A stretch of 64,000 nucleotides of DNA, from positions 5,793,407 through 5,857,406 of the forward strand of contig OW028584.1 in assembly GCA_932294295.1 (NCBI GenBank). The letters are read 5' to 3'. The notes beneath the pieces are model-generated. The model was not told the origin of the DNA. It searched no databases and saw only the letters and a list, made by a program, of their open reading frames with translations. Position 1 is the first letter of the stretch. The number at the start of each line of letters is the position of its first letter. Of the stretch, positions 42,411 through 56,078 are shown piece by piece. Source of the stretch: Alitta virens (taxonomy: Eukaryota; Annelida; Polychaeta; Phyllodocida; Nereididae). The position numbers were made by a program, and so were the translations under genes.

Positions 42411-45400
42411 CAAAATTTCCATGAAGACTGCCTATGAAAAGGATGTCTCCCTGCAGGGCACTGAAATTGACGACAACCTGAAGGACCTGCTGGAGATGGA
42501 CCTGTTCGAAGGCAGAACACAGTCGACCAAGTACCGCATCATGACCTAGTGATGACACCTCACGATCAGAATCACTATTACAACTGTGGATTGGACCTGT
42601 TGGACTTTGTCCCCCCCCCCCCTTTGCACCGAAGATGGGCAGTCCAACAGACTGTACACCAGGCCAGGATGCGAGCCAGTCAGTACACAGTTGGATGTCG
42701 CAAATACCACAGGATCACACAAATAGACCTGCTGAAATGAACTGTCCTAATGTGGTACCTGGTTCTGCCACAGATTCACAAATTCTAAGAAAGACTGGAT
42801 AATTTGCCAAAACGAACTGTCACAGATTTCACTGAGCTGCAGGGTGTCAGATCAAGTCAGAGAGTTAGAACTTACACACAAAACGGTTTTGAGTACAATT
42901 TGAATCAAGCTCATTGCATAAAATTGTGTAAATAGAGCATCAGTGGTGGTCAATTTCAAATTGCTTACCTCACGAAGTTTAGAAATAATATTGAGAAGTG
43001 TGTAGTGCTTGTTTCCAATGTCTCCCACAAGGCTGTAGAGCTAGCTATCTTCTAGTAAATTTAAAGAGTTTATTGAGTGTGAGTCCACAAATAGAGAAGC
43101 ATTGCAGGATGTAACTGAGGCTTTGTGTTCACTGGAAACTAAAAGTCTTCCTGGGTCAAGATCATCTTAACATCGCAGTTCTCATACAAAATGTTCATCA
43201 AGGTATGTTGCATCCCTGAAGGCAGAAGCAGCAGCAAAGACTGCATCTCTGAATATACAAGCTATGCGTGTCAACAAAATTGAAATATTCAGACATTGAA
43301 AATGACCAAAAAGCTAAATTTGACAAAATTCAAACAATGAATGACCACAAAATCAAAGAGGCTAAACTTTGTGCCATAAGTGATGTTCAGATCATGGTTG
43401 ATCAACCATCTCATATTATCTGTGCTGTTAATGTTAATGACAGTTTAAAACTTTTTGAGACAAGTGTTTCTCAACAAGTTGCAAATACACAAGCCATGCT
43501 TGTCAATGTCGACAGCAACTCTATTGCACAGCCCTATGTATTTGATACTTAGAAGTTTTAATGGTAAGAATGTGGTGTGATGATGAGCACACCAATATTA
43601 AGACATTAATAAATTCAAGAAATCTACATATTGTGGCTCTTTGTGCTCGAAAATGGCATGTCCCACTCTTCATTTTACACATCTTATTTAACCCACTCAT
43701 TGAATTTAAGCTATACATCATTTACAATGTTCACCTCGATGTAATCAGGAGAATTTGAATTTTCTACTGGTGAACATTTTTTTGAAATATTTGCAGTTAA
43801 AGTAATATTTTATCTTTTAGATTTTGCATCCTCAAAGGCAAATGATACAATATTTAAGAATGTGAACTTCCTGAAAGGTAACAAATACTTTATTGCGCAG
43901 GAACAAATTCCTCCTGAAATATATCAACGACGTACGTGCTTATGGCTCAAATTCAAGGAAGCTAAAGACAAAGCTAGAAATGACAGATCCATGAAAGTGA
44001 GTTGGTCACTGGATAATCTAATTGTTATTGGTGTGACTGACTAAGCCAAGGATGACAACAGGGTCATCAGTCCTGACGATGCATATTTCCCAGCCGGGGT
44101 GAAACACACTGCAGACGTAATTTAAAAAAATCTACTTTCCGTGGTCATGCTGCTGAGCTGTCTCATGGTGTTTCAATTAGTGCTGTTCTTGCTGAACTGC
44201 TGTCAGATAAAGCCACTGCCACTGCTGATCACATGATCTCTGCGGAAAGATCTGGGGATAAGGGGTCGGAGTGCGACTTCTGAAAATGTTTCATACCCAA
44301 AATGTGAACAATGCCATTGTGATCATATCAAGGTCACCATGGTTGAAGGTCAGCATCTCGGCCCTCAGCATTTTGCAGTTATGAAGAACTGTGCCAGTGA
44401 TGCCCTATAATGGTCTTACTCTGTTAATAGATGCTATTTTTCTTTAATTATTTTTATTTCTAAATCTTATAAAACTTTTTTACAACTTAGAAATTGTCTC
44501 TAAAAAAGCATTGTGATTTAATGACAATAATGGTTTTTTGTAAATTGATTAATTGAAGTATTTTGGCAAGTCAAATGAGCTAATGATACTGTATTAAACT
44601 GTATTTTCTGTATTTATTTTTCACTTTCTATAACCTTTCAGTTTGCTACCCAGGAAACTTTGGTATTAAATTCAATTGTTTAGTTGTAGATTGAACTGTC
44701 TTACCACATTATTGTGCCACTTTTCTCAGTCTACACATGATGATACAATGTACTATATTTTAGCAATGTCTGTATGTTTAAACTTACAGATACAGTGGCT
44801 GGCATCTTGATGTTGTTCATTTGAACCCATGGCTACAGTATGCAATCCATCCCTTGATGAGAATTTGTCATTGATTGAAGGTGATGAGACTGTTTCAAAG
44901 ATGGCTATAATGAACCTACACATCTTAAAAATTCCCTGTGTAGTAATGACGTTGGTCAAAATTTTAGGCTAAAACTGCCAATTGTTAAATGCCAAATTTG
45001 AATTGCTTACATTGAACATTTTAATGAATCAAATGGTAAACTTTATGATATTTTCTTGCAGGAGACATGGCTCACAGCTGGCAGCGATTTGTCATTGCTT
45101 CCGATTACGGAATACAATTTAATCTCTGTTGGTAAGTCATTCAGTGCACATAGTTGAGTTTGATTGGTTTAAGATTTTTGGGATGGCCAGTTCTGGAACT
45201 ATGTTTGACTGATAAACACAGTGTTAAAAAAAGTTAATCAAAGGAAAGTTTTACAGACTTCCTCGACCCACTCATGAACAAGTATATACGATTTTACATA
45301 AACTTAATATTTGATAAATTGAATCATAAATATGAAATATTATTATTAATCTTTTTAAATTTAAAGAAAGTACTTCTGCTGACGATTTGACAAATAATAT

Positions 45401-45815
45401 GATGTCTAATGACTATTTATCAAAAATCACTGTTCTTGCACGTCTCACTCAACGTAATGGTACTTTCATTGACAACATCCTTGTTAAAGTTTCAAATGAT
45501 TATTCCCAAACAACTAGAGTACTGCCTAATAATATCTCAAATCACGTACCATAAGTTATTTCCATGGATTATGGGCACCCTGGACTGAACATGAGCTGAA
45601 ATTAGTAAGTAACTTATCACAATTATACATGTATTATATGTTTATGAGGGCTTATCTACAGTGGCATTCTTACCTTTTAAAGAGTGTCCCCTTAGCTCTT
45701 CATACTAAATTGTAAAAAAAAAATTCTTCATGGTATTATAATTACTTTTCTTTTCATTTTTTTTTTTTCCTTTGTTAAGCAAAGAAATAAAGAATCTGAG
45801 TCTGCGTCTTATCCA
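42411..45815 (+). pseudogene. Decayed gag-like and LINE block, unit B
   Basis: Counterpart of 13546-16975. The gag-like frame is more damaged than in A: about 25 bp are lost near 42838 and further changes add stops at 42930 and 43055. The LINE ORF1-like (43862-44044) and endonuclease-like parts (45062, 45370-45550) match unit A. Confidence 0.55.
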
Positions 45816-46995
45816 GTTGCTTTTGTGTCCACATAATCTATGTCCCTCCTGTCACTAAGATATTAAAATGAAACTAGATAAAAGACAAAAATTCTCAGGT
45901 TTATGCACCTTCCTAGATATGACAGCACTGACATGGGGGACTTCAGGACCTGATAATATATTTAAAGAAAAGTGTTTGGATTAGCATGGTTTGACTTTTA
46001 TGTGCATCTTTCCTGTTACCGAGTTTATGAGGAAACTATTTATCCAAGAAAATAGCTTTGAAGCAAATCGAAAGACCCTTCATTACTACAAAATGTTACG
46101 TTACATGCTGGCGGAGAAATCAGGTCACATAAATGACCAATTTAAAATATATTAAAAATAAAGGATTGAAAATGCCTTGGTGTCATATTACAACAATGAA
46201 ATGTTAGATTTTATTTTTAAATTTTGCACCTTTAATGCTTAATGTCTGTAGAATGTCCCACATAATCATATAGTTGTATATTTACATAAAGTAATAATTA
46301 AGAATCCTTGGGTATAAAAATACAAGGAGAAAAAATTAAAGTTAAAATCATGAAGAACATAAAAAGGTCTAAAATATCACATATTTCATAAAAATCAAGT
46401 GGCGTTCCTTCAATTTGGCATCTGAAAATAAAAAAAGAATTCTTCAACACTTAAAGATACTTATTGTGGTGTGATTCCAAAATTTCAATTTCCAAACCTC
46501 TTTACAAATTATTTGACCTCTTAAGTTTTCTAGAACCGTCGACCCTCATTAATGCGAAATTTTTGAAACCGAATCCCTCGCCATCCGAGTGATAATGCTT
46601 GGGAACAGATCTGTAGACTCGTTGAATTAATCCATCGGTTTTCGATTCTGAATGGTCATTTTGGCCACCAAATAGCACTGTTTTAGGCAAAGCAATCGTT
46701 CCTCTGAACGTTCTGGGGGTTGTAGTAAGAGCAATTGACCCGCATCATTGTCTGTGGGTGTTTACTCAAGGTGTGCCAGACTGTTTGAATAGCAATTGAG
46801 CATTACACAAATGTATTGTGCATTTGTTCACTCATTGAAAATTCAAAACTATATTTGATGATGTTTAACTTAAATCTAACTGTATCAGGGCATATGATTT
46901 TATTATTTTGATTTTCATTATATTATGTTATGTTCTGTGGATGAGTACGATCATAAATAAATAAATATAATTACAACAGCATAATTGGCCTATGT
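45816..46995. other. Non-coding spacer, unit B
   Basis: Counterpart of 16976-18152; nothing recognised. Confidence 0.45.
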
Positions 46996-47021
46996 TATAG
47001 ATAAATAGATACATAGATAGC

Positions 47022-47088
<67 letters not shown>

Positions 47089-47122
47089 CTAGATAGATAG
47101 ATAGCTAGATAGATATATAGAT

Positions 47123-47154
<32 letters not shown>

Positions 47155-47233
47155 CTAGATAGATATATAGATATAGATAGATAGATAGATAGATAGCTAG
47201 ATAGATATATAGATATAGATAGATAGATAGATG

Positions 47234-47271
<38 letters not shown>

Positions 47272-47290
47272 CAGATAGATATATAGACAG
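46996..47290. repeat. (TAGA)n microsatellite, unit B
   Basis: Tetranucleotide array, longer than in A and with a different arrangement of TAGC and TATA interruptions. Confidence 0.95.
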
Positions 47291-47851
47291 TTAATACTAG
47301 GGGTCGCCATGAATACTAGTTCCGAAAACAGCGCTAGGGAAACGCCAACTTGATCAAACTGCTAAACCGATCCCGCGTTTATCTGAACGAATGCATAAGG
47401 AATGCAGGTGTTTGGATTAACAAGGGTCGACTGTTGACTGTCGCCAGATGATGCTCAATTCTCAGATTAAATCAATGCCACTTTGGGTTCAAACGCATTT
47501 CATCTATAAGTTATGACTGCATTGGTTTTATCTAATAGAAATATTTGTGTGTTAATATTTAAAATCTAGTGACATTAACGGTCATCACTTGCAAGGCAAA
47601 TCATTTAAATGTCACCTGTATTTCCTTGGTTATTAGTTGTTGTTTTTTTATAGACTTTTTTATTAATAGAGTTATTTTTGAAAATTGAGAATCATTTGAC
47701 TGTCATTTGTCTGCGTTTCCTTAATTCTTAGTTGCAGAAATTTTGTGAATTTTTTTTAAGTTTCAAAATTGTGAATCATATCTTACTGCAGAATTTCTTC
47801 AATGTTTCAGCCTTATTTAAATTTGCATATGTGAATGATATAAGCAGTGTG

Positions 47852-47939
47852 CTGAATGAATGAATGAATGAATGTGTGAATGAACAAATGAATGAATGAA
47901 TGTGTGAATGAACAAATGAATGAATGAATGAATAAATGA
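47852..47939. repeat. (TGAA)n array, unit B
   Basis: Contains an extra TGTGAATGAACAAATGAATG block compared with unit A. Confidence 0.85.
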
Positions 47940-48004
47940 AAAGTAGCTGTCACAAGAGAACTATATGTCAACTGTATATCATGACACTAAATAATTGTCA
48001 AAAG

Positions 48005-48206
48005 TTTTAAGCCAACATTGTAATTGCCATTGTACTAGGTGTCTATACTGAGGCAAGTAAAAATCTCCCACCCATGAGGTAAATGTGCAACTTGGTAAGG
48101 ACTCCAGGCAGTCTGTGGGGGGGGGGGGGGGGGGTTGTCTCTTCCCTACAGTGCAAGTTTGCGAGGGGGTGAGTATGATAATGATAAACACCACCCCCCC
48201 CCCCCT
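48005..48206. repeat. SINE-like member 3 plus G and C runs, unit B
   Basis: Counterpart of 19100-19297; the G-run is longer (about 18). Confidence 0.6.
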
Positions 48207-48513
48207 TGTAAATTTACTGAATGAATGGCATATACCATTCTTAGGTTGTTAACATACAGAGAAGCCTTGCACTTGAAAAATTAATGTGGTTGTCAATGGC
48301 ACCATCATGGGCATGGCTGCACGAGTCAACCACTAAAAGTTTCTATAGTATGATACAGGTGCAGTCCAACGTGTCTAGCCTTTTATAATCCATAAACTCA
48401 CCTCATGAATCAAATATGAAAGTATCTTGAATTTTTCATATATTTGTACGTATTATAATGAAGCAACAAATACTCAGATGATTCATTCATTGTTAAAAGA
48501 CACAGGATCTAAA

Positions 48514-48571
48514 ATGAACATTTTCTTGGTCTGTTTTCAAATTTTTGCCAGTGGCCTCATTTTAGTTACAG
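48514..48571 (+). CDS. Gene 2 unit B, exon 1
   Basis: 58-nt signal-peptide exon, same reading as unit A (one silent change). Confidence 0.78.
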
Positions 48572-51500
48572 GTAATTGTTTTGTATATTTAATTATCTTC
48601 TACAAAGAAATACCTAAATTTGCATTAATCAAATTTCTACTTTGATCATAATTCTGTAGTGGGGGAAAGAAAGTTCCTGCACACAACGTTTTTACATATA
48701 GCTGATTGTTATGCAAAAATTGTTATCATTAACAACAATCTGTGGTTTTCTTAGATTTTCCCATTGATAGCATACAGCGGAGCAACTCCATAGTCCAGAT
48801 TTGGTGTTACTGGAGCATTCACAGCAGTTTTGGTGTCTTCTTTATTCAAGGTCATCCTTATCATTGAGATGTTATTTATGTTCAGGAGTGCTTTCACGCA
48901 CATTTCATTTACATAAGATTCCACCCTTCATTTATCTTGCCTGTTGACTTTATGCTGAAATTGACTTGAGTTGATTTTCATTTTACGTAGTTGCTATTGT
49001 CTACTGATCAGTATGACTCTGTTTTTTTTCACAGTTGTTGCATAACTTATTTGCAAGAATTTCCTGATATCCTCTGTAAATTTTTTTACTTTTCATGAAT
49101 GAACTATTTTGGTTGAGAAGAGTGTTTGGATTGAATGAAAAAATTTATTATTCATCATCAGCATATTTCTGATCATAGATGCCATGTTTGACTGCAATAT
49201 TACTCTAAGGAGCAATGTAGGAGTTGAACAATATTGGACCTAATTTGAAGCCTTCAGCAGTGTTTTAGTTGATCATTTTTCATTAATCACAACTGTTTGA
49301 GGTCAACCATTTTAGAGCTGTGCCTCTGATGCCATACTTTTTGTTTAATCATCCAGAAGGATGTCAAGGTCAATTGTATCAAAGGGTGGCTAATAGGTCG
49401 AGCGTGACAAGCATGACAAGCATGACTACTTAACTTTTGTCTAAACTGATCATAATGCTGTTGTGGAGTTTAAATAAAATATTTTCAGTGCTTTGAAAGT
49501 TCTTGTATAAGGATTGCTTATCATCATGAGGTTGTTAGTTGTCAGATGTTCCACAAATTCCTAAATAACACATGCTTCTAGAGCTGGCCAAGAAATGGTA
49601 AGTTTGATACTAGCCTATGGTTCTTGTTGACTAGCTCAAGGTTAACTTTTTTTCAGGAGTGGTCAAATTATAGCATGCTTCAAATGTGCAGGAACTTCAC
49701 CGAGACTGAGTGATAAGTTAATAATATCAGTCATAATTGGTAGAGTGTCATCTATGCACTCCTTAGCAAGCCATAGGGGTAATGGGTTAAGGTGGCAAGA
49801 TTTAGACATGTCACAAATTATCTTTAACTAATTAACTAATCTATCTATCTATCTAATATATTTATCTATCTAATTTATCTATCTAATCCATCTTATTTAT
49901 CTATTTCATCTGTTTTATCTATTTATCTATCTTATTTATCCTATCTACATATCTACCTCATCATTCTTATCTATCTTATCTATCCTATCTATATATCTAC
50001 CTCATCATTCTTATCTATCTTTTCTATCCTATCTATATATCTACCTCATCATTTGCATCTATCTCATCTATCTTATGTATCTTATCTTATCTATCTAATT
50101 TTATTTATTTATCTATTTCATCTATTTTATCTATCTTTTCTATCCTAGCTTTATATCTACCTCATCATTCTTATCTATCTCATCTATCTTATGTATCTTA
50201 TCTAATCTATCTAATTTTATCTATTTATCTTTTTCATCTATTTTATCTATTTTATCTATCTTATCGATCCTTTCTATACATCTACCTCATCATTCAATTC
50301 CATTTTATCGTTCACATCTATCTTATCTTATCTAATTTATCTAATCTATCTAATCTTATATATCTTATCTATCTCATCTTTCCTATCTATCTGATTGATC
50401 ACATCTATCTTATGTATCTTATCTAATCCACCTAATCTATCTAATCTTATCTATTTTATCCAGTTTATCCATCTTATATAATCTCATCTATCTTATCTAT
50501 CTATCTATTTTGTTTTGTTCCTACAGGTGTTCATTACAATAGGGAACTGATCAACGAAGCCTGTAGCTGTGTCTCCAAAACATTCATAACTCGGTCCCTG
50601 TTGCACTGTGCTTCAGCATGTAAAGGAGAAATGTCCTGTTTTGGATTCAATATCAACAAAGAACTGAAGATTTGCGAGCTCAACAGACATCCTGGCTTCT
50701 GGCAAGATGGAGAAACATGCACAAGATATGCAAGGGCCGGTTTTCATCATTATCCTGATGAAAATCAAATCAAAAGTAAGTTCATTTGTTAACCAAAACG
50801 TGTATGCAGTCGTTAAAACAGTTTTGTTCTTGCGGCCCTGTCAAAACACAGTTTTAATGGTTTATAAATAGCAGGACTCCGCATTTTCGTCAGCTGAAGT
50901 CCCGCAATTGTAATTTAGGCCTGTGCCAAGACCAACAAAATTTCTAATAAGATAAATGAGTTAGGTGTTGGTACATAGACATCAAATTCATTGTGAAATA
51001 GGTACATCTTTCTAAAACATTCATCCATTTTATTGACTGTAATTGTTGTATTTTAAATTCAGCACAACAATATTTTAATATGTCGTAAGCTATTTGAACA
51101 ATATAAAAGAAAGCCTAAATGTGGCATAGGCTAAGTCAACAAGAGGTCATTATTCTCGATTTACGTAAGACTCTTTTTGATAGCTTCATCATTAATTATC
51201 ATATTTTTCCAATTCAAAGCTTTTCTGAAAGCTAAAATTGTTCTTTCTTTGATTAATTAACTGAATTAACCATCTTGATGAAATCTAGTCTTACCATACA
51301 GCATCAGTTTAAAATGTGTTTCCGCATAATTAAAGAACCAATTTAACAGTTGTGCATACAACATAAGTATCTTGGTCGTTAGCAATACAATAGCTTTGAA
51401 TTAATAATTGAATTTCTTTGCAGCTGCTTAGTTACTAGGTCATGTACTGTACAATAGCTTTGATGGAATAATCAGGCAGTAATTTTTTTTTCGACCAATC

Positions 51501-54500
51501 AGTAGAGCTGCATAAATGAAATGAAATTTTTAAGAAAAAAGTGTCATCTTTAAAACAGACAAACCTCTCTGTGACAATTTCTATGGCAAAAGGAAATTGA
51601 GATTATTATAAACAATCACAGATTTACAAAAGTAAATTAAGATTATTATAAAATATCACAGATTTACATTTAGTAATTAGTTTATGATTCTCTAGTCTAT
51701 TCTCATATGAATATTCATGCAATAAATGTTCTATACAAAGAAGACTCAGAAATAAAATTTTCAAAAAATAAAAACAAAAAATAAAAAATGAAATGAAAAA
51801 CATCTCCAGGAAATGATCACAATATATATGAATGTAATTGCAATAAACTAAGTAAATTTGAGAATGTAAAATAAATAAATAATAATGAATTTTTATATTT
51901 GAAGGAAAAAGAGATTGCTTTGAAGAAATAAAACCATCTGGCTACATTGGAAAAGTTAATGTGACAAAGGATGGAGTAGTGTGCCAAAGATGGGATCAAC
52001 AAACGCCTAATAATCATGATGTAAGCAGAATATATATATCTCATAAACAGGTAGAGGTACAGCTCTGATATTGTAGTATGTTCGCTTTTACCATGAGGTC
52101 TTTCAGATTGAGGGTCATTTTGGTGCTCAGTCATGCAGAAAGGGATGATCCATACACCCCCATAATAAAACTGATCGGGAAAGTTTGGTTTTCATCATTG
52201 CAGTCCAAAGATATCTGAGTTGATTGCATAATTTATATATTGATCTCACTGCCTCAAGGTCTAATCAAATTTTAATAATCTATGAAGGTGACTATCGTGA
52301 CTAATTTTTATCTGTTCCTAGGAACAGAATGACATCTAGATTACCTTTTTTTAATTCCCCCATTAACAATTAAACCTTTTTTAAGCAATTATATAAATTT
52401 GGCAGTTCAAGATAGGTGGTAAACAGAGGGATCATTTAATAGAAGGGTATTTTATAGAGGGGTATAACAATGAATATTAATTCAGTTCGGGAGAGTGTTG
52501 TCGTTTACAGATGATGGTCGCTTTGTACAGTTTGCCATTATGGCAGGTTTTACTGTACAATAGACTATTGTTGTCCAAGCATTAATAGAAGCAATCTAAA
52601 AATTGAGCATTATGATTATTGTTTAACAAATAGAAAGACAATATGAAAAACACATGGAAATTATCTAAAGAAATAATAAACAAAAATACAAATAGAAATG
52701 AATTACCTGAGACATCTTTGATAAGTAACTTAAAAGAAAGAGACCCAAAATTGATAGCAAATGGATTCAATGAATACTTTGTAGAAATTGGACCACAAAT
52801 GGCAAATACTATCACAACAAATTCAGCCTCACCAGACCAACTAACTCAAACTTTCAAATTGAAACCATAAATCAAGAAACCGTGAAAACAATAATAGATA
52901 AACTGAAGCCAAAAACTAGCAGTGGAAGAGATAAAATATCAAATATATTGCTAAAATACATATAAAATGAAATAGCTCCTGTCTTAACTCTAATAATAAA
53001 CCGAAGTTTCAACACTGGTATATTCCCAGACCGATTAAAAATTGCAAAAATACTCCCTATATACAAAAAGGATGACGCAAAGGTATTTGGAAATTATCGA
53101 AACATAGTGTACCAAAGGTCTTTGAGAGAGTCATATACAATCAGTTATACAATTATTTTGATGAACATAAAATCTTTGATAGTCAATATGGGTTTAGGTG
53201 TCAAAATTCACAGAATTAGCGGAAATGGAAATTTTGGACTGGATAGTGAATGCTATGGACAAAAATGAAATCCCTTCAAATATTTTCCAAACTCTCTCAA
53301 AGGCCTTGATACACTGGATCACAGAATTGTATTCTCTAAACTTGATCACTATGGAATCCAAGATACATCATTAAGATTATTAGGAAGTTACCTGCATAAT
53401 AGAAGTCAATATGTAATATTTAACAAATATGTTTAATGAAACCTGTTCTGATTTATAGACATTAAAAACTGGTGTACCACAAGGGTCCATATTAGGACCC
53501 CTGTTGTAGATCATTTATTTGAATGACCTAATACAGGCCTGTTATATGCTTAAGCTAGTGATTTATTCTGATGACACAACCCTATTTGCAGTAATTGAAG
53601 CTTTTGGAAATGATAAAGATGAATTAGAAAGAAATATAAGTAATGAATTAAGAATGATAAATCTGTGGTTCAAATCCAATAAACTTTCAATAAATGTTAA
53701 TAAAACAAACAATGCTCTTTCACTCTGTACAAAGAATATCACAAAAGATTGAAATTCAGATGGATTGGGCGAGTTTGGAATTTTTCAATAACTTTAATAA
53801 CCTAGGAATAAATATAGATTCTTATTTAACATGGAAGCTTCACATTCAAAAAGTATATAATACAGTCTCTCGTATCATTGGTATTATTTTTAAATTGAAG
53901 CAGTTTTTACCTTCAACCATACAAGTTACAATAATTCTTAAATTTTTTCCATTCTTACTTTATGTCATTCTTGTGTGGGGAGCAAGTGTAAACAAATTAA
54001 TTCGACACCAGAAGAAAACGGTATGTTTAGCTGCGAAAGCTAAATATAATGCTCACACAGGGGCTATTTTCAAAATGTTCAAATTGCTAACTATGAATGA
54101 TATCCTGAAATGGCAAGAACTAAAACTAATGTACAAATTGGAAAACAAGATCCTGCCAGCCTATTTTCAATGCTCAATGTTTATTCGACAATTTGAAATA
54201 CATGAAAATAATACAAGAAACGCAAATGACTACCGAAATCCCCAAAGTAGACAATCATTTGTCAAAAACAGCATGAGACATAGATTGCCTACAGTACATG
54301 ACAACTGTCCATTAAATATTTCCGGATTTGCCAGATATGCTAAGAATGATCTTATAAGTAAATATGGCACAAGCTGTTCAATTATAAATTGCTACATTTG
54401 TCAGTATACAGGTTAAAGTAAATCCCCGAAATCTAAACTATCCTCTTCTTGTCCTGTCTTTTGTCGTGTTCCCGATGGGATTCTTCTTTCCCGCTCCTTA

Positions 54501-55685
54501 TGGTACGCCTTTTTGTGACTTCTGGTTCCCCTGGGATCCTTCTTCTCTTTCTCTGATTGAATAATCTTTATTGAAAATGTAATGACTCCTATTCATAGAT
54601 GGCCTTAACGATTTTTAGCTTAAATAGCATGTGAATTTCATTTACTTGACCAGGCCTTGCTTCAAATTCAAATATTGGACGCTACAATATAATTTTGATT
54701 CATCAAGCTTGTTTGTGGGAAAGAGAATACCGACTACCCATAAATGGCCACTTAAAAATGCTCAATCATAGTGCAGCATGTGAATGTCATCCAAACGATA
54801 TGGCTGCATTAAAATGCTCAGTTGGATATAGCATGTGAATGTCATCAAAAGGATAGCATGGGCTCAGTAATCTCCTTCTTCCAAACATGCTGATTTCTAT
54901 AAACAAGGGACATCCTTCCAAATACCTTCATTTATATAATGTAAAAAAATATGCCATTGTCATTCACTAATAATGATTTGATAGCGATGCTATTAATATG
55001 TCTTAGAGTGTTCCTCCTGGCCTCTCATACACTGTAAATAGAGTATATTGATTGTTTCAACTTACTATTATATTATTGTATGAAGGCAAATAAATTCGTC
55101 TTGAGTCTAAATAACGTAAGAAAACAAAATATCTTTGATTAAAAGGTTAAATATGTGATAGTGTCTATGATGATCGGCTCCCATTTGCCAGTTTAGATGA
55201 AATGTTATCGACGATTCGACATAATATGTTAAATTGGTGATGCCTTGTACTCGGTGTCTATGATGAGGCAAGTGAAAAACTCCACCAATGGGGTAAATGT
55301 GTACTTCATTAATGAATGAGTACATGTACTTCAATATTTATCATCTTATCATTACATCTTCCAGCAGTTGGTCCTTCGCTAAGGTTCTTACCAATCGCAT
55401 TGATTAAAATATGGACTAACCTATTGCCCCCTCATCCCAGCGTTCCTTTCAACATGTTAAACTTACCATCTCCAAAATGATGCACTGCATATGATTGCTA
55501 TTAGCTGCTATTTTTGATAAAATTAATTTCAGGCCACGGAGTTTCCAGAACCAATATCACAGGCAGAAAACTACTGCAGGATCACTTATGATGAGTATCA
55601 GCCATACTGCTATGGGATGACGCAATACAGATGGAAGTACTGTAATATTCCTAGGTGTAACGATATGTGTATCACAAAGAATTGA
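48514..55685 (+). CDS. Gene 2, unit B: secreted PAN/apple + kringle protein (4 exons)
   Basis: Exons 48514-48571, 50527-50775, 51905-52020 and 55533-55685 join to 191 residues. This is the cleanest copy, with a single exon 3. Differences from unit A: Ile to Phe in the PAN domain (MSCFGF), and His-Asn to Tyr-Asp plus Ser to Asn in exon 4 (ITYDEYQ; tail ITKN). All PAN and kringle cysteines are kept. The His/Tyr and Asn/Asp sites fall in the segment that forms the ligand-binding D-x-D in lysine-binding kringles. Confidence 0.83.
48572..49839 (+). other. Gene 2 unit B, intron 1, unique part
   Basis: Counterpart of 19664-20930; nothing recognised. Confidence 0.5.
49840..50508. repeat. TCTA-type array, unit B
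   Basis: By eye almost unchanged in length and order from 20931-21600, unlike the TAG and TAGA arrays. Confidence 0.9.
50527..50775 (+). CDS. Gene 2 unit B, exon 2 (PAN/apple)
   Basis: 249 nt; one amino-acid change from unit A (Ile to Phe). Confidence 0.88.
51126..53320. repeat. Intron segment X, unit B (single copy, uninterrupted)
   Basis: Counterpart of 22218-24403 and of 28162-30370. It continues without a break into the rest of the old LINE, showing the pre-insertion state. Confidence 0.9.
51905..52020 (+). CDS. Gene 2 unit B, exon 3 (first half of kringle)
   Basis: 116 nt, same reading as both unit A copies. Confidence 0.85.
52590..54560 (+). pseudogene. Old LINE reverse-transcriptase fossil, most complete copy (unit B)
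   Basis: RT N-terminal part as in A, then GVPQGSILGPLL, VIYSDDTTLFAV, INLWFKSNKLSINVNKTN, and after a frame change LGINIDSYLTWKLHIQKV, FLLYVILVWGAS and ENNTRNANDYRNPQ: the C-terminal RT region of Jockey/CR1-like LINEs. The 3' end around 54540-54560 reads GATTGAATAATCTTTATTG. Several stops; 5'-truncated, as usual for LINE insertions. 53656-54498 is missing in unit A. Confidence 0.82.
54561..55160. other. Non-coding end of unit B
   Basis: Counterpart of 30791-31379. Confidence 0.5.
55161..55340. mobile_element. SINE-like repeat, member 1, unit C
   Basis: Copy of 1-180. Confidence 0.5.
55533..55685 (+). CDS. Gene 2 unit B, exon 4 (second half of kringle)
   Basis: 153 nt. Carries three amino-acid changes against the copies at 373 and 31752, which are identical to each other. 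Confidence 0.88.
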   Translation, partial: ATEFPEPISQAENYCRITYDEYQPYCYGMTQYRWKYCNIPRCNDMCITKN

Positions 55686-56072
55686 AAATATATTCTGCTG
55701 TCATATTGATAACATCCATAAATGGTTTGTATTGTAACATAGCACAAAGCTATTAATGTAGGAGTTATTGCATCTGCTGGATTTTACGCTAAACACCGCA
55801 CCTATTTTCAAAGACCTGAAATGTCCTAAAACTGTCTTATATCTACATACATATTACAATGATCTTTCTACATAAATTTGTAAAGGAATTTGTACCTGAT
55901 ATATTCAATGATTTAGCTAAATGATAATGTTGTCATGAGACAACCACCTCAGTCTAATAAATTTCATGTTCCAGTATAAAGAACTAGTCTGTATGGGAAA
56001 TCTATCAAATTTCAAGGTGTCAGATACTGGATCCATTTAAGCCCTTCAATTAGCTAAGAGATGCCCGTCTTG

Positions 56073-56078
56073 AATAAA
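56073..56078 (+). terminator. Poly(A) signal, gene 2 unit B
   Basis: AATAAA equivalent to 868. About 45 bp of extra sequence (near 55953-55998) lengthens this 3' UTR. Confidence 0.45.

Larger units (their letters stand above)
31380..55160. repeat. Tandem segmental duplication, unit B
   Basis: Second copy of the unit, 23,781 bp long. It has gene 1 (36392-40114), all four exons of gene 2 if the last exon just inside unit C is counted (48514-55685), a single 758-bp repeat and no young LINE. It probably represents the simpler ancestral layout. Confidence 0.95.
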
